This document shows positions 39,445 through 53,191 of a DNA stretch of 64,000 bases, in pieces. The DNA is from Hamiltosporidium tvaerminnensis (Eukaryota > Microsporidia > Dubosqiidae): assembly GCA_022605425.2 (NCBI GenBank), contig JAKIMF020000005.1:1398501-1462500 (forward strand), in the 5' to 3' direction. Made by a program: the position numbers and the translations under genes. Each line of letters opens with the position of its first letter. The stretch's first letter is position 1. The notes under the pieces were generated by a model. That model did not search any database, was not told the DNA's origin, and saw nothing but the letters and a program-made list of their open reading frames with translations.

Positions 39445-42400
39445 CAATTAAGGTCATAAAAGATTATAAAACTTAGTAAATCTTCATAGACATAATATTT
39501 TTCCTATAAAGAGACATTTTCGCTACCTTTCTGCTATTATTAAAATGTAATATTCTTTAAAACTTATTTTATTTTTAAATGATAATTTTAAAAGATATAA
39601 TCAATCAAAAAATAAGAATATAGAAAAGACATACATACTTCACACTAGAAACAACTTACTTTCACAGTGTATATTCTCTGAACTTAATTAAATATTTATA
39701 AGATAACCTGCCTTATTTGTAGATTTTCTAGTAAAGTATGAAATTTTACGCAAATCATATTTAAGTCATATTAAATAGATATAACTGACAATCAATTCCA
39801 TGATTTAACATTAAGTAAACAAGAACGTTTGAAAAATGTTGAATTTGATTATTATGGTGATATGAAATATAACTGCAAAAAATAAAGAACTTAAAAATAA
39901 TTTTGGAAATATAGTCAAAAAATGAAAAAGAAATAAAAAAAACGAACTAAACAAAGGCATGAAATAGAAATAAGAAAACAGTGTACAGATATAACGTAAA
40001 ATTCAAATATATTTAAAATGTAAAATGAAATAACCGATTTCTAAAAATGTTATTACCATCTAACAAAGTAATAAGAAATAATGAATATAAGAAAGTTTAT
40101 TTAATGTATTAAAAATATAATTTAATATATGTTAGAATTATTATCTTAAATATTTGCACTGATTTTGCTGCCTTTATAGTTTTTTTTTTATTTTTTCAAT
40201 ACTTTAACATCTTATTTATATTCCGAGTCTTTTCACCATATATAGGGCTTTGGTAAACTTCGTGCTTGTTAGCTTAGCAACCGTTTAAAATAAATTTTTA
40301 TTGTAACAAGAAGGATAATCAATGAACAAAAGAAATAAAAATACCAATCAGAAATAAATTATAGGACAAAGTAATATTGGAGAAGATAAAAAACTTTTTA
40401 TTTTAATATTTATGAATTCTAAATAGTAACTCTTTTTATATTGATAAAGAAATAAAGATAATGTATTGCTCAGAGACAATTTCAGGTTTAGACAATCAAA
40501 AAACGTTAAATATAAAATGAATAGAGGATAAAGGTTAAGAAATAAAGAGAGGTATTATTTTTATATAGATTATAGGTAAGTATATTTAATTATATGTATA
40601 ATAGAAACTAGTGCATGGTTGATAAATGATTAAGAGAGGGATTTTATTATATATATGGAAATTATAAAGGTTCTGATAAGAAAGATGATAGAGATAAGAT
40701 TATTTGTAATGATGCTAGAGAAAAATGTTATAGCAACCAAATATTGATCATTAAAATATATTTGGTTATTATATTCGCTGTAACTTGTTCTCAAAATAAA
40801 TTATTAGCATAGGCGCCAAGTTGTTCTTATTCAGGATATTTTTAAAGGTTTACAATTGAGTTTTCTAATAAAAAAAGAACAACGAGAGGTTCATAATAAA
40901 GGAAGACATATTATATTCCGAACTTTACTCGATAAAGCACGGCGCAATATGGTGAAATAAGATAGGTAGAACGTTCGTATCTTAACTAAATATTCTGAAT
41001 AGTTATTATGGCTTAATAAAATCTTACAAGTATATATATACCTATCTTTTTATAACAATCTATTATAGTTCAGATGGGATTTTTTAAAAAAAGATAAAAG
41101 CAATAAAAATTCTACTCAATACTTTAATCGACTATATAATAGTATGATGTATAACGATGAAGTTACTAAAAAAAGACAGATTTACAAGGAATATATTTAG
41201 CGTTTTTTATAAGAATTGAGTATAAAATTAAGTGAAAACCCGAAATAATATATCTTATAATAGAGGGTTATTGACCAGTATTTTTATTTGATTTAACTAA
41301 TTTTTATATATTCGAAGTCCTCTAATAGGAATCCTTTATATCTGTTTATGAATATTTTATTTTAGAACTAAATTAGATTTTTAAACTGAATTTTTATTAT
41401 ATGCGTTGTTTCTAGATTATCATTATATACTAAGAAAAAAGTAGTACTATTTGAAAACTAGCGAAAAAAGTATAAGTAAATAAAACAGAAAAAGAATCTT
41501 TATCAAGTAGCGTTTGTGCTCAGCATAAATAGCAATTTTTTATTTAACTTACTATTATCGTTAAAAATTTTTTACAATTAATTCTCTTAAGGAAATTAAC
41601 TTAGAACTAGTTCATGATGCAAATAGGGTTTTAAATTTTTTATTTTTGTATAAAATTTTTGACTAAGTTAGCGGGTATTACTTCTTTTACTTTCTGTGAC
41701 TTTATCAATTTAATTTTTAGATTTAATCTGAAACATAATTTTTCTAAAGATAGATGAATAAAGAAAATAAATTTATGTTTTTTCTAAATTATTAAATCTT
41801 AATAAGCCTCAAAAAAGAGGTATTAAATTAGAGTGAATCGGAAATAGATTGGCAATCTTTAGAAATTTTTTAGAAGATTCATATAAAATGTAGAATCAAA
41901 CTTTGGGATCACACTCACAAAACAATGGATTTCTAAATCATACTGAAATAATGTTAATCAAGTAAGGTATAAAATATATATTGATTTTTTAGTACTTTAT
42001 CTTTATTTGAGAAAATATTCTATTATCAATTCATATTTTTATTCTTTATTATGTTTTTTCGCTTCAATTATATGTTTAGATGCATTATTGTCCGTATTTG
42101 TGTCATACCTGGTTTTTAGATTTAGAGAAAAAAAATCATATATTTATGATCTTATAGAAGCGTTTACTTACCGAATAGACATCAAATATAGATACTCTTT
42201 ATTATCTTTTACGAAAAACACAAAAACATACGTCTTACTAGATGTATTTTCGACATTCCAACCAATTGGATAAACATCTCTGTTCGAAATTGCATATATT
42301 ATTAGAATATAAATGCCAAGATAATAACTTAAGATTTATATAAATGTGTGTAATATGAGATCGCATGGGAAACCTGATCTTTGAACTCCTTATTCATTTA

Positions 42401-43300
42401 AAAAAAATATGTTTTAAATAGTTAAATGTGTAAAAATGATTAACGATTGATTATTTTAAATGCTTAAATAGATATAATTTATCAAAAACTTTACTTTCCG
42501 ACTCTCTTTTGTGTAAAAGTTTAAATTAAATTTGTTTGTTGCAAAATAAAGAGAAGAATTTCTTAGTTTCCTGATAATATAAATTTCTGACTGGCTTCAA
42601 ACAATTCACATAGATTATAAATTTTTTTTTGACACACCGTAAGCTACAGCAGTAAATATAATTTTAGATAACTGAATACGGTTTATACATCATCTATCTA
42701 TTTTTAAGGTATTTTATTAATTTTTCGTGAAATAATGTATAAACGATATGAGAACACGATCAATATATATCGTACTTAGAAATATACGAAGAATAAAAAT
42801 GCAATTTGCGATGAATTTCTTAAATTTACTCTCTTCAAATTTTAACTATGTGCTCAAAAACATACAGAAATATTTAAAACGAAAAGAGGCACAATACTAT
42901 CCTTCTATTAAATTACAATTTTTTAATTGAAAAATAAATTTTTGTTGATTATATTACTATTTAAGACATATAGTTTTAGCCTTATGAAACCTAAATAAAG
43001 AAAGCACATTGAAATTTCTCTTTAAGAAAACGATAGATAGATTATTCTGAAAACCGAAGGAACATCTATATTTTTTTCATTTATTAACATTCGCATATAT
43101 AGGGCATGTTATACTTATAATGAATACATATATCAACATCTTTTGAAATGTTTAGAAGTGCTATTGATAACAAATATAATTTTACATCTTCTTAATTATT
43201 CTAAAAATGATATAGTTTTAATACCAAGGCATATTTACTTTTAGAGGGAGATGACTAAAACAATAATCTTATTCAAAACATTACATTTTTTTTTTACTAA
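39445..43300. other. Gene-free AT-rich interval
   Basis: No gene can be supported. A + strand frame is open from 41,947 to 42,273 (about 109 codons) and encodes a hydrophobic, membrane-like stretch (SLLCFFASIICLDALLSVF), but contains no methionine codon at all, so it is either a relic or chance. No repeat landmark was matched. Confidence 0.45.
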
Positions 43301-45750
43301 GAATGGTAAGTTTTAAATTTGTATTTGTGACTTCAACGTAGTTCAGGTTTAACATAAATAAATAAATGCTACCCGACACACCTTCAGTATTTTTACGATA
43401 CCCACGTTCCCAAGCCCTTCATCTAAAAAATGTGAAGACCTAATTAATAGACGAGGCGGTTTCTCGGTGTGCGTTAATGTCGATTTCATTATGTGTACTC
43501 ACGAGCCAAGCCCATCTTTAGTTCTCCCAAGACTATGCGGCGTTTCCACTAACGCAGCGCCTACCGAATCTAATTCACGTCTGGCTAAGTTATATCTTAG
43601 AGACTTACATCTAATCTATCTAGACAGTGCGGTGTCATACCAACAGATACAACCTGCTAGTTAGCTTTTATGGCTTTAAATAATTTTTATTTTAATATCA
43701 CAGGCGCCAATCTTATAACACGAGTAAGCAAGGCCAAGGCTCAATGCTTCTTCTTTATGACAATGGCTTACAAGTTCGTCTGAGGTTCCATTCTGCCACA
43801 CAAAAAACTACAAATAAATTTTTAGAAAAGTCTTACTATTGCGTAGACTTCCTCATACAAACCTTTACGGGAAAACAGAAAATATAGTGTGCTTTAATTC
43901 CCATCCTAAATCCAAACAATGATCTTCATACCAGTTTCACATACTCAATGCCCACCAGAAATTTTTTTTGTGGCAATCCTCCCTTCACCAAAAATTACAA
44001 ATACAATTTAAATTTATTGTTTACGCTCAAAATAGAAAAAATTAAATATTTATGATTTTAGCATAGTAAAAGTAGGGTTAAATGTTTTTATAAATTTAGT
44101 AAGACGTTTTTCGAATGAATTAGAAATAAATCGAGATATTTGAATAATGTAACCATATGATATTGACGAATAAATCGTTTTAACTGTAAAATCACTATTT
44201 AAAAACATATTTTTAAAATTTAGAATAAAAAATTGCAGAAATGTTTTAAAAATCATATTTTGAAACAAAATCTAATGAAATGAAATTTTAACTGAACTTT
44301 TACTAATTTTGGAAACAGGAAAAACAAATATTAGAGATGTTCACATGTTTTAATTATTAATTTTTTCTTTTGGTGTTAAATCAAATAAAAGATTGTGGTT
44401 AAAACAATTTAATTTCTTTACATATTTTAAAAATTTCTATCCTTATGTTTCTGATATCAAAAGATTATTTTTCATTGATGAAATTGGAATGAAGAAGTAA
44501 CTCAAGAAATGTAAACAGGAAAGATGAAAAAGTGTGTAATAGCTATAAAGGTGAGGATGTATGATGTTTATTATTTTTATTTGCATCTCAATGTATTCCC
44601 CAGAAATTAATTATCTTAAAAATAGTTTTCAGTTACAGTTCAGATATATGATTGTTAAATTATATTGTGATGCTGTTGGATATCCGGCCACAACACCGTG
44701 AAAGTTTTATGAAGCAAATGATATAAATATTGAGTTTATTTCCGTATTATATTATTACCTAAAGCATTTTTTTATAAGAAAATTTTATCCAAAAAGTTCT
44801 TTTTATTTAATATGAACAAAGTTTTTCCTATTACCCTTGGAGAAGAAGAAAGAAGCATAGGGGAGGTTTAATACCTAAAGCATTGTTAAGTAGGTTATAT
44901 TCGATGCTGAGGTTTTATGGAGAGTTTTTGGAAGACATTGAGCCATTTTGGATTGTATCTAACAGTAGACTTCTACATTTGCAATCTTAGTTACAACTGA
45001 GCACAATTTAGAAATTCTTTTCCTTGTAGAACTAGAAAGCGTGGAACGTTGTTAAGATGCAAATTCTGGTAATTTTATGTGTTACCTAATCTAATTCCGA
45101 AAAAATATTTTTTTATTGGCCTATGAGAAGGAAAAAGACCTAAGTGGTTTTGATTGAATCAGATATGTATTTTAAGTGATGAAATCTAAATATTAAATTC
45201 AAATATTTATCTTAAAGTGAAATTAAAAATAGCTATTTGATATATTTAGAATATCAGAATTGTTTATATCTATAAAATTACTTTGGATGAATTCCTTGTA
45301 ATAACTTGAGAACAGATAGAAATGTTCGTTTGTTTTCTAAGAAATACGAATTTGTAGGAATTTAATGATTTTAAGGTATAAAAAAATAAAATGTTGTAAA
45401 ATTGGTTTATATTATCTATTATATGTCTATATTTATGTAAAAAAAACATTATAATTTATTTAAATCAATTTCTATACCTCCCGGTTTATTAAATACATTT
45501 CTTTGTTATTCCTTCAAATCAAATTATAAACATTTAAATCTTTTGCAATTAGTTAATCTATATTTCTTAGTTTAATAATCAGGTTTTATTTTATAAAATT
45601 TACTTTCTAAATATAATACAATTTAAGAGAGTTACTATATCTCATGGTGTCTTAAATTACATTTGAGATATTTTATTTATTTACAACAATAGTCTTTTAT
45701 TATGCAAAGAATAAAATCGATCCTTATAAAACAAGTGGGGACAAAGTAAT
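43300..45750 (+). repeat. R3 module preceding R1 copy D
   Basis: It matches 60,300-62,760 in order: ttttttttgtggcaatcctc (about 43,962, against ttttttttgtgactatcctc), tatttatgattttagcata, ttagaaataaatcg (about 44,120), gacgaataaatcgtttta (about 44,165) and ttgtgatgctgttggatatc (about 44,665). The offset is close to 17.0 kb throughout. Confidence 0.8.
43380..43680 (+). other. GC-richer head of the R3 module
   Basis: This is the most GC-rich stretch outside the reverse transcriptase gene (for example gcggcgtttccactaacgca). Weaker relatives lie at 3,900-4,250 and 60,400-60,680, sharing gtcataccaacag and ctaagatatattt-like strings. A 65-codon frame here (43,467-43,664) has no counterpart in the other copies, so it is not called as a gene. 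The lag in AT drift suggests former coding or RNA function. Confidence 0.4.
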
Positions 45751-47900
45751 TCATTAATATATTTAATGACTTTCCGCTAAGGTATATCTAAAGATAGATA
45801 ATACATATTCATATTAGAATATATATAGCTTAAGCATAAACATCTTCCAACAAGAATACAACACTTTAAAGAGCCTAAATCACATTATATATCATAAAGA
45901 TCACGATTGTAGTTGTAGATAAAAAGACGAATAGATGATTTAAATGAAACAAGTATTATGATACAGCTTAAGTGTGGTTGTTGGTTTTTTAAAAGGTTTT
46001 AATTATAACACAAAATAATATTTTACAAATTGTTTATGGTATAGTTATTCACTCTGAAACTTTGCGATTATGCAAATCCGTCCTTGAATGTAATTCTTAA
46101 CCATTTAGTATATAAAAGGCGTTTCTGATATTGGTAGAGTTATTTTTAAATAAATTTTAAGTAAACGAATTTACTTTGTTCGTAAATCCGATTTTGAACA
46201 AGATCGAATGAGTTCTTAGACACCCCATTTGAATCCTAAATAATTTACACAGGCAAATAGCCTTACATACTATTTCCATGATAAAAACAAGCCTGGGTAG
46301 TTTAAAATGTATTAATTTGCTGCGAATTTTTCGGAAAATATACAGTAGTTGATTGTGGAACTAGTGTCTTTCGTTCTACATTAAGTTAAATCTTTATAGA
46401 GTGGATCGGCTAATAGAGGTTTAAGAACAAGATAGTGCTAAGTTACGTGTAGAGAATACCGAATATAAAAAATCCAAGCATAATCATATTATTTTTTTAC
46501 ATTTTAAACCATCTTCTTTTTTTTATATTTAAAGTATATAACCCATAACTAATGGTATAATATAAATCCACGAACTTAATAAATAGAAATTTTATTTAGT
46601 GAAATAGAATAGACGCCTATTTTCACAAACAAACTTAATTAATTATAATATAAGACTCATCTATAAATACATTTTGTTATCAATGTATCCTTGATTTTAT
46701 TATTTCATTCATTTAAATGAATTTCTGAAAAGTTTGAAATGAATTTCTAGCTTTACATACAAATAAGAAAAATATATATTAGTCATATATAAAAAACGAG
46801 TATTTAATTTAGTTTAAAATAAACCAAATTTATTTAAGGTTTACCTATCGCTAAAATAAAATAAAATATCTCGTAAAATATTCTATAATTCAAATATTAT
46901 CTTTTATGTACGACTTCATAACCATTGTAACATTTAAAAGCATACAAAATTAAACTATTTTAGGAATAAGTTGTATAATTTTTTTTAAAAAACAGAAATG
47001 GGTTAAGAAAATTAAAATTGATATACTTAGCGTTAAAACATCTATTTAAATTTGGTTTTATTATTCTATTACTATATAAACACATTTATGACTCAAGATA
47101 TTTTATTTAGTATAAATTTTATTAAACTTCAATTCTGTAAATCACTACCATATAATATATAATTTTTTAAAAAAAACTTAGCATTATTGATAAGAATCAA
47201 TATACTTATAATAAAAACAATTTAAGTCAGTCAAATAGGGCAAATATTAAAATAAAAACCATTTTTTTATATGGATATATTAAGGTGATTTAAATATTAA
47301 CACAGCTAATATAGATATATGTATATGAATAATAAATGCATGTCTATATAAATATAGGCAATATTTAATATATTAGATTAAAAGCAATATTTTTACATTT
47401 CTCTTCTTTTCGCTTCAAAATAGCATACAAGATATTTTAAATACTTTTTCAGATCAAGTACTTTCTCTTCCTTAGCTTTATATTCTTTTAAAGCCAAAGA
47501 AGCAATCCATATATAATAGGTGGCATTTTGCTCAATTTTCGGAAAGTACTAATATGAGGTTATTGAGAAATCAAAAGTTACTTCTGAATACCCTATATGA
47601 TAAATGTCTCAATCAATATATTGAAGGCTTTTAATAACAATTTCGGAAATTTTAATAAGGCTATATTTAGATCGAATACGACGTATTATGACCAAGATAA
47701 GAAATTATATTTAAAGGATGGTGATTATAGTTTTTAATAGTTCCAATGTAATAAATAAACAAAAAAAAGAACCTAATACCTTACCTGCAAAAACTTCCAA
47801 TTATGGTAAATGTTATAAGTTTATTAAGGTTGGTCATTTAAAATGCTATAAGAATAAATACCATTAAAGCATATGCGTATTTTTAACGATTTAAAAATAA
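45750..47900 (+). repeat. R1 copy D
   Basis: R1 landmarks appear in order: ttatatatcata (about 45,885), gattttgaacaagatcgaatgagttctta (about 46,190), ttgattgtgg (about 46,349), aatatgaggttat (about 47,551), cgtattatgacc (about 47,683) and the 26-mer at 47,794-47,819 with one substitution. It is closest to copy E (for example aaaaaacgagtatttaattt in both) and lacks the retrotransposon. Confidence 0.8.
47794..47819 (+). repeat. Conserved 26-bp block of R1, copy D
   Basis: Same block as in copies A, B and C, with a single a/t-to-g change at position 18 or 19 of the block (aaatgtt for aaatttt). Confidence 0.7.
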
Positions 47901-49540
47901 ATAAAGAATTTTTTGAAAAATTACTAAAAATAAATAGCATTCATAATTATTCAAAAAAGTTGTAAAATTTTAAAAAAAAATTATTTTTTGAAGAAAAAAA
48001 AGCTAAACTTTTTAAAAATTATATGGGATGTGAAAAAATTGCTAAATTATAGATTTTTAAAAAACTTGATACCTAAATAAATATAAAATGAATCCATAAA
48101 AATAGTACACAATTCCAAAATTAAATGAAAAAATGTAGAAAACATAATAATTTATACATAGGTTTGAAAATATAAATAATACGCTTAAATCTATACAAAA
48201 CATACAGAAAAAAATAGAACTGGCTTGAAAAAATAGTAACTAATAATAAAAGTTGTAAAATACTAAAGCATAAAAAATTTCAGAGATTCGAAAAAACAAT
48301 ATAATGTTTTTTAAAACGTTTTTTTTTAAAATGTATAACAAAGAAAAAACATTTCTTTAAAATGTAAAATATACACAAAATAAAAAAATGTAAACATTAG
48401 GAACTTTTATAGGATCAAATTTTCAAAAAAAGACAATTTCTAAGTAACTTTGATTTAAATATTTAAACATCCACAGATAGAATAGAGATATTTTTAAACT
48501 CAAATGTGTAATTCATCCAAAACCCTTCAGGGTTGGGGTGATCACTCTAAGAGATAATACGAATGAAATCAAATTAAAAAAAACTGTAAACTGAAAGCGA
48601 AACAAAATTAATAGCTGTTTTGATTCAGATTTATTCTCCGATCAACCTTTTTACTACACGTTTTTTACCCTAATCTACATTTTACTTCCCCCTAGGTTCC
48701 TTTCTTCCACTTTAACCTTAAAAATGTATCTCTATATACCATACCACTACTGCAATCTGTCCCATTCAACGCAAATAAATTATTTCAGACCAAGTGTTTT
48801 ATAAACATTACTCTTAAATACAGAATTTGAATACATAATTTACATTAAAAGAAAGATTACGAAACATACTAAAAACATCTACATAACTATATAAGTTAGA
48901 GTTTTCATTAATTTTTTTGTTTTAGGTTTTAGGATTACATGGAAAGGCAAGTTTTATTTTCTCCGTGACAACCGATTCGAATTTACACATTAAATTTTTT
49001 TTAGTAAAACATTTTTTTTTATTTTATTCTTATTTTTATACAAATTTATTTGCTGTAACAACTTTAGAAGAAATTCTTACGAAACTGTTTTTGATTATTA
49101 TATCTACTATAATTGAATTTACCTTAATTTTTCAAATTTTTGGAGTTTAGAATTATCTAACTTCACCAGAGTTATATTATTACAAAAAGAAATCTAAATA
49201 TATTATTAGATAAATAATAGTATTCCACAAATCCTTTTTAAATCTAAATTTGTGTCTTTTCATAGTTATAGAATCTAAGAAAAAGTAAATTTTCAAGCAA
49301 AATAAATTTAAAAGCAAAATAATTTTTATTTATAAAAATTTTAAGTAGAAAAGGATTGGTGGCAAACATTACAATCACATTATTACTCGTGAATTATTGA
49401 CAAAACCAATTTTATAAGGAAAAACAAACATGGTTTCTTACGATAGGGTAGGAAAAAATAAAATCAACTTTTACATAAGAGAATTATTTTTCTCAATTAA
49501 TTTCTATTTTTTTACCCCAAATTTTATTCAACAAGAATAA
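47900..49540. other. AT-rich interval with a GC-richer patch
   Basis: Sequence after R1 copy D soon becomes A-rich and unalignable. A GC-richer patch at 48,480-48,780 includes a small hairpin, aacccttcagggtt (six-base arms). A hydrophobic frame of 61 codons at 48,965-49,150 begins at a non-ATG codon and is not called. No gene supported. Confidence 0.4.
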
Positions 49541-50480
49541 AAAAATTAGAGAAAAAGAAAGAAAATTAGCCAAGGAAAAAAGATTGTAGTTAGCGAAGAA
49601 AGATCTGTTCGACGAAAAAAGATTAGGAATTAAGTCAGGAGAATAAATCTGTTTTTGATGAGTAGATCGGGGCCAGCAAGTAAAAAAAATATTTTGGGAA
49701 AAAAGACAGTAGTTAGGGAAAAGATTCTGATTCGGAAAAAGATTTAAGATAGCGAAAAAAGGGTTATAAAGGAAGAAAATTACGTATGGGAAAGGAGAAT
49801 TAGTTATAAAAACAGGTTGGGGAATGGTGTTTAGTTAAAGTGAAAAGGTTTGCTAAAGAAATAAAGTATTGGTTTTTAAAATGTAAAAAAGACCAAGGAA
49901 AGTTAAAATCTGTAGAAAAGAATCCGTTTTTAAGAAAAAGAACCGGCAGAAAGAAAATATCTAGTTGAGATCAATGGAGTCGGATAATTAATTGAATATT
50001 TGTTTTAAAGATACAAAATTTCAAAAAAGAAAGATATTTGAACAGAATAATTAAAAAAACTTGAGAAAAAAATAATTGTCTGAGAGGAAGAGCAAGTTTA
50101 TGGCAAAAAGAAAATTAGGGCGGAAATAAATTACTTGACGAAAAAATATATTTAAAGATAAAATGATTTGGTCGTGGAAATGATGGAGCTTTTCGAGAAT
50201 ATATTTAAAATATAAAGAAATTTAGGGGAAAAAATATTCTGTTATGTAGAACAGGCGCAAGGGTAAAAAGAATCGAGGTAGGGAAATAATAATAATGTTG
50301 GAGAAAAATGTTTGGATTGGGGGACTAAAAATTAGGGTAGGGAAAACTTTTTTGGAATGTATGAAATTAATTAGTTGAGTGAAAAAAATTTTTGCTATTT
50401 TTTAAAGCGTGATTGGTTTTTAGAAATATTTGATTCTGCTTATGCTCCTAAAATATTGTAGAGCAGAGCAAAAGTTTAAA
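49540..50480 (+). repeat. Purine-rich degenerate repeat tract
   Basis: For over 900 bases the + strand is dominated by A and G, with recurring gcgaaaaaaga and agggaaaa strings (for example cgaaaaaagattagg near 49,612, gggaaaaaagacagtagttagg near 49,697 in part, and gcgaaaaaagggt near 49,754). Spacing is about 20-25 bases but irregular. It is not coding in any frame for long. It looks like a worn-down minisatellite. Confidence 0.5.
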
Positions 50481-51499
50481 GATTTTGGTTAGGGGAACTA
50501 TTTTGGTCTAATTACAATTAAATTCTTTCTTTTATTAATATTCAGCTGCTTTTTAATTTTTTTTAATTTTCATTTGGAAAATTCTTTTTTAAAACGTAAA
50601 TATTATTGGTGCCAAAGTCCAAGAGTAGTTTTATCAGGAAAAAATTAAGAATTCTGCTAAATTCAAATTATTACGCGTAGAAAATTATTTAATATTAGGA
50701 GTTTACCGTTTTAAAATTTTAGATGAATAAACTCAATACTTGTTTGTTTATTGTTAAAATTTTTTTTAATTAAAAATGATTAAAGCTTTGCATTTCGAAG
50801 CTCTTTTATTTTTATATTCAAAAGAAATGTCGCTATTTTATTCATAAGGGTTTTTAATGTAAAAACAATGTCTGGATATTTTACTTACTTGGATAAAAGT
50901 ACGAAAATCATAAAAAACTTTAAAAAAGCGATTTCAATAGAGATTTAGGCATATATTCGTTCTATTTCTACTTATTGTATATTCTTACTAAAAGAGAAAC
51001 TAAAATTTTCTATGCTCGAGCCAAAAAAAAGCCATTTTAATTTAATTTGAAAAGAATTGAAATATTTCATGCAAATCACAATAACTAGCTCAGAAAAGCA
51101 AAATTAAGAGTTAATTTATTAGAAAGTGCATAAAGCACTTAATACCATTCCAATTTAAAATTTTTGCTTCTACTGACCTGGGTGAGCGAAATACTTGAGA
51201 AATATAGTAAAGAAAATAATATTTACCTAATCTGTAGCAGTGAAATACTTGAGAAAGTTAGTTTAGAAAAACATTAAAGAAATATACGTTTCGATTAACT
51301 TTTCAATGTCTTTATATAAGTTCTGTAACATAGCTAGCAACAAAGTATGTAATACCTTTAGAAAGATGAAACAAACACATTTATTTATATAGAAATGTAA
51401 ATATATAAGAATCACACATATGCAAAATATTATAAAAGACCTATTGTTTTAGATTGTGATTGAATTAAGCACTTAAAATCATACAATCAAAATTGTAGA

Positions 51500-52400
51500 T
51501 ATTGTAAACAATAAATTACGGTTGTTCGTAAAATGATTAAAGATTTTTTTGAACAGTATTTTGATATAATTTCATTGTAGTGGGTAAATATTTCCAAACG
51601 ACTTTTCTAACTAAATAGGTAGTGTTGTCCTAGTATTTGGCTCATTGCCTTAAAGTTCTTTTAAATACAATTGATGTTGTTCGTAAGTGTATCTTAGCAT
51701 ATTAAAGTGATTAAAACCATGCATTTCGAATTCTTTGATTTTTTAACAAAATCGATTGTTGTTCAGGACATCTATATTGAAGCAAGTATAGAATTACGTA
51801 AATAAATTTGCATAAGTCTTTCTATAATCCAGCAATTAGGATATACAGATGCAGCAAATTTAGCTGCAAATATTACAGAGAATGGATATCTGTGAACGGT
51901 GACATTTGGTATATTTGGCTTCCACTTCAGTACAGTCATAGCTCTTGTAGTTTAAAGGATGAAGAGCTTTTCCTATAGAGCATCCGATATTTCAAACATA
52001 TTCTTGAAGGTAATCCGTAGAAGATGCTACAAAATGAAAAACCCTTGCCTATTTATACTTTTAAATTTTTTTACAATCAATGTCACATAGAATCAAATTT
52101 CATTTAATTCGTTCAGTATCTTGATAGATATTCTTCCAAAGAAATCTATCTAATTACAATATGAGTTAACTCAAGTCACAATTGTTAATTATACCATCCA
52201 CTGTTTACCCTTCTAAACCATTTTAATGTATAACAATACTTATTTAAATTATGTTCTTGGCTTCTTTTAAATCATACTAAGATATTTTTATTAGTATATT
52301 CCTACATATATAATTTTCTTCATATTCTATTTCATATCTGAATTTATAACTTGCATAAATTTAAATAAAAAAGAAAGAAATTATAAAAATAGCTGTAAAA
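51500..52400 (+). repeat. R1 partial copy F, divergent
   Basis: Landmarks: ggctcattgcctt (about 51,641), gcaaatttagctgcaaatatt (about 51,854, in part), ggtgacat and gcttccac (51,898-51,925), gtagaagatgctacaa (about 52,017) and tgcctatttatactttt (about 52,050). It lies directly before copy C, making two R1 copies close together. Confidence 0.55.
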
Positions 52401-53178
52401 TGAATTAATTTCAAACAATGTATTATCTAAAAAAAATTTATTGTTTAATACGTATATAGATATATTTAAAATAATTGCTACATGGAATCTTCTAAATTAG
52501 TAATAATAATTTAAAAAAAATTAAAATATTTATTTGTTAAGATGCATATCATTTAACTAAAGTTTTATTTTTATCAAAAGTACTAAAACCAGGAAAGCTT
52601 TGGATGAGCGAATATACATTCACTAAAATTCTAATTTTTTATTCTTTATTGTAATATTGTCAGTATGAGAAAAGGCACATTATTTATTCTCTGTTTTCTT
52701 TAAAATCAATATAAATAAAATAGTATTCAAACAAAAAGAAGCATATAGACCTATGAGTTTGGAATTTTTTTAACGCAAAAAGTACTAAAAAATATACATT
52801 TAAAAATATTTCTTCAAAACAGCATTACCTTTAAATTTTTCGAAAATATAAAATATGTTTAATCTTCTAACACAAACCAAAAAATGATATAAGATAATAT
52901 ATAATACAAACTTTGTATTGAGTCCAAACGGCTTATTTAAGCGTTAATAGCTCAAAACATTGATTTAGGATTTTGTAATAAGAAGAACACATTTTATCAA
53001 GAAGAAAACAATTCAATCATAGAGAACAATTCACTCATATATCATGAGGAACAAATAAATTTTCTTAAAGTTTAAAAGAAATAGTCGAGCAAATATACAA
53101 AAGTAATGTTTTTTGATGTAAAGTAAATAAAATCTATTAATTTTTAAAATTATAACTTATAAATTCAATTATATTATT

Positions 53179-53190
53179 TTATCTTTTTCT
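53179..53190. repeat. Left target-site duplication
   Basis: The 12-base sequence ttatctttttct lies one base before the ATG of the reverse transcriptase gene and recurs exactly at 56,994-57,005. The match ends at both edges (t against a before it, c against t after it). It is low complexity, so chance alone could give part of it, but the empty-site comparison supports a real duplication. Confidence 0.75.
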
Positions 53191-53191
53191 C

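Noticed and set aside
41947-42273. Membrane-protein-like open frame, + strand
   Set aside because: It contains no methionine codon, and hydrophobic residues are expected from T-rich codons.
43467-43664. 65-codon frame with a balanced amino-acid mix
   Set aside because: It lies in the GC-richer R3 head and is not preserved as a frame in the related copies near 4,000 and 60,500.
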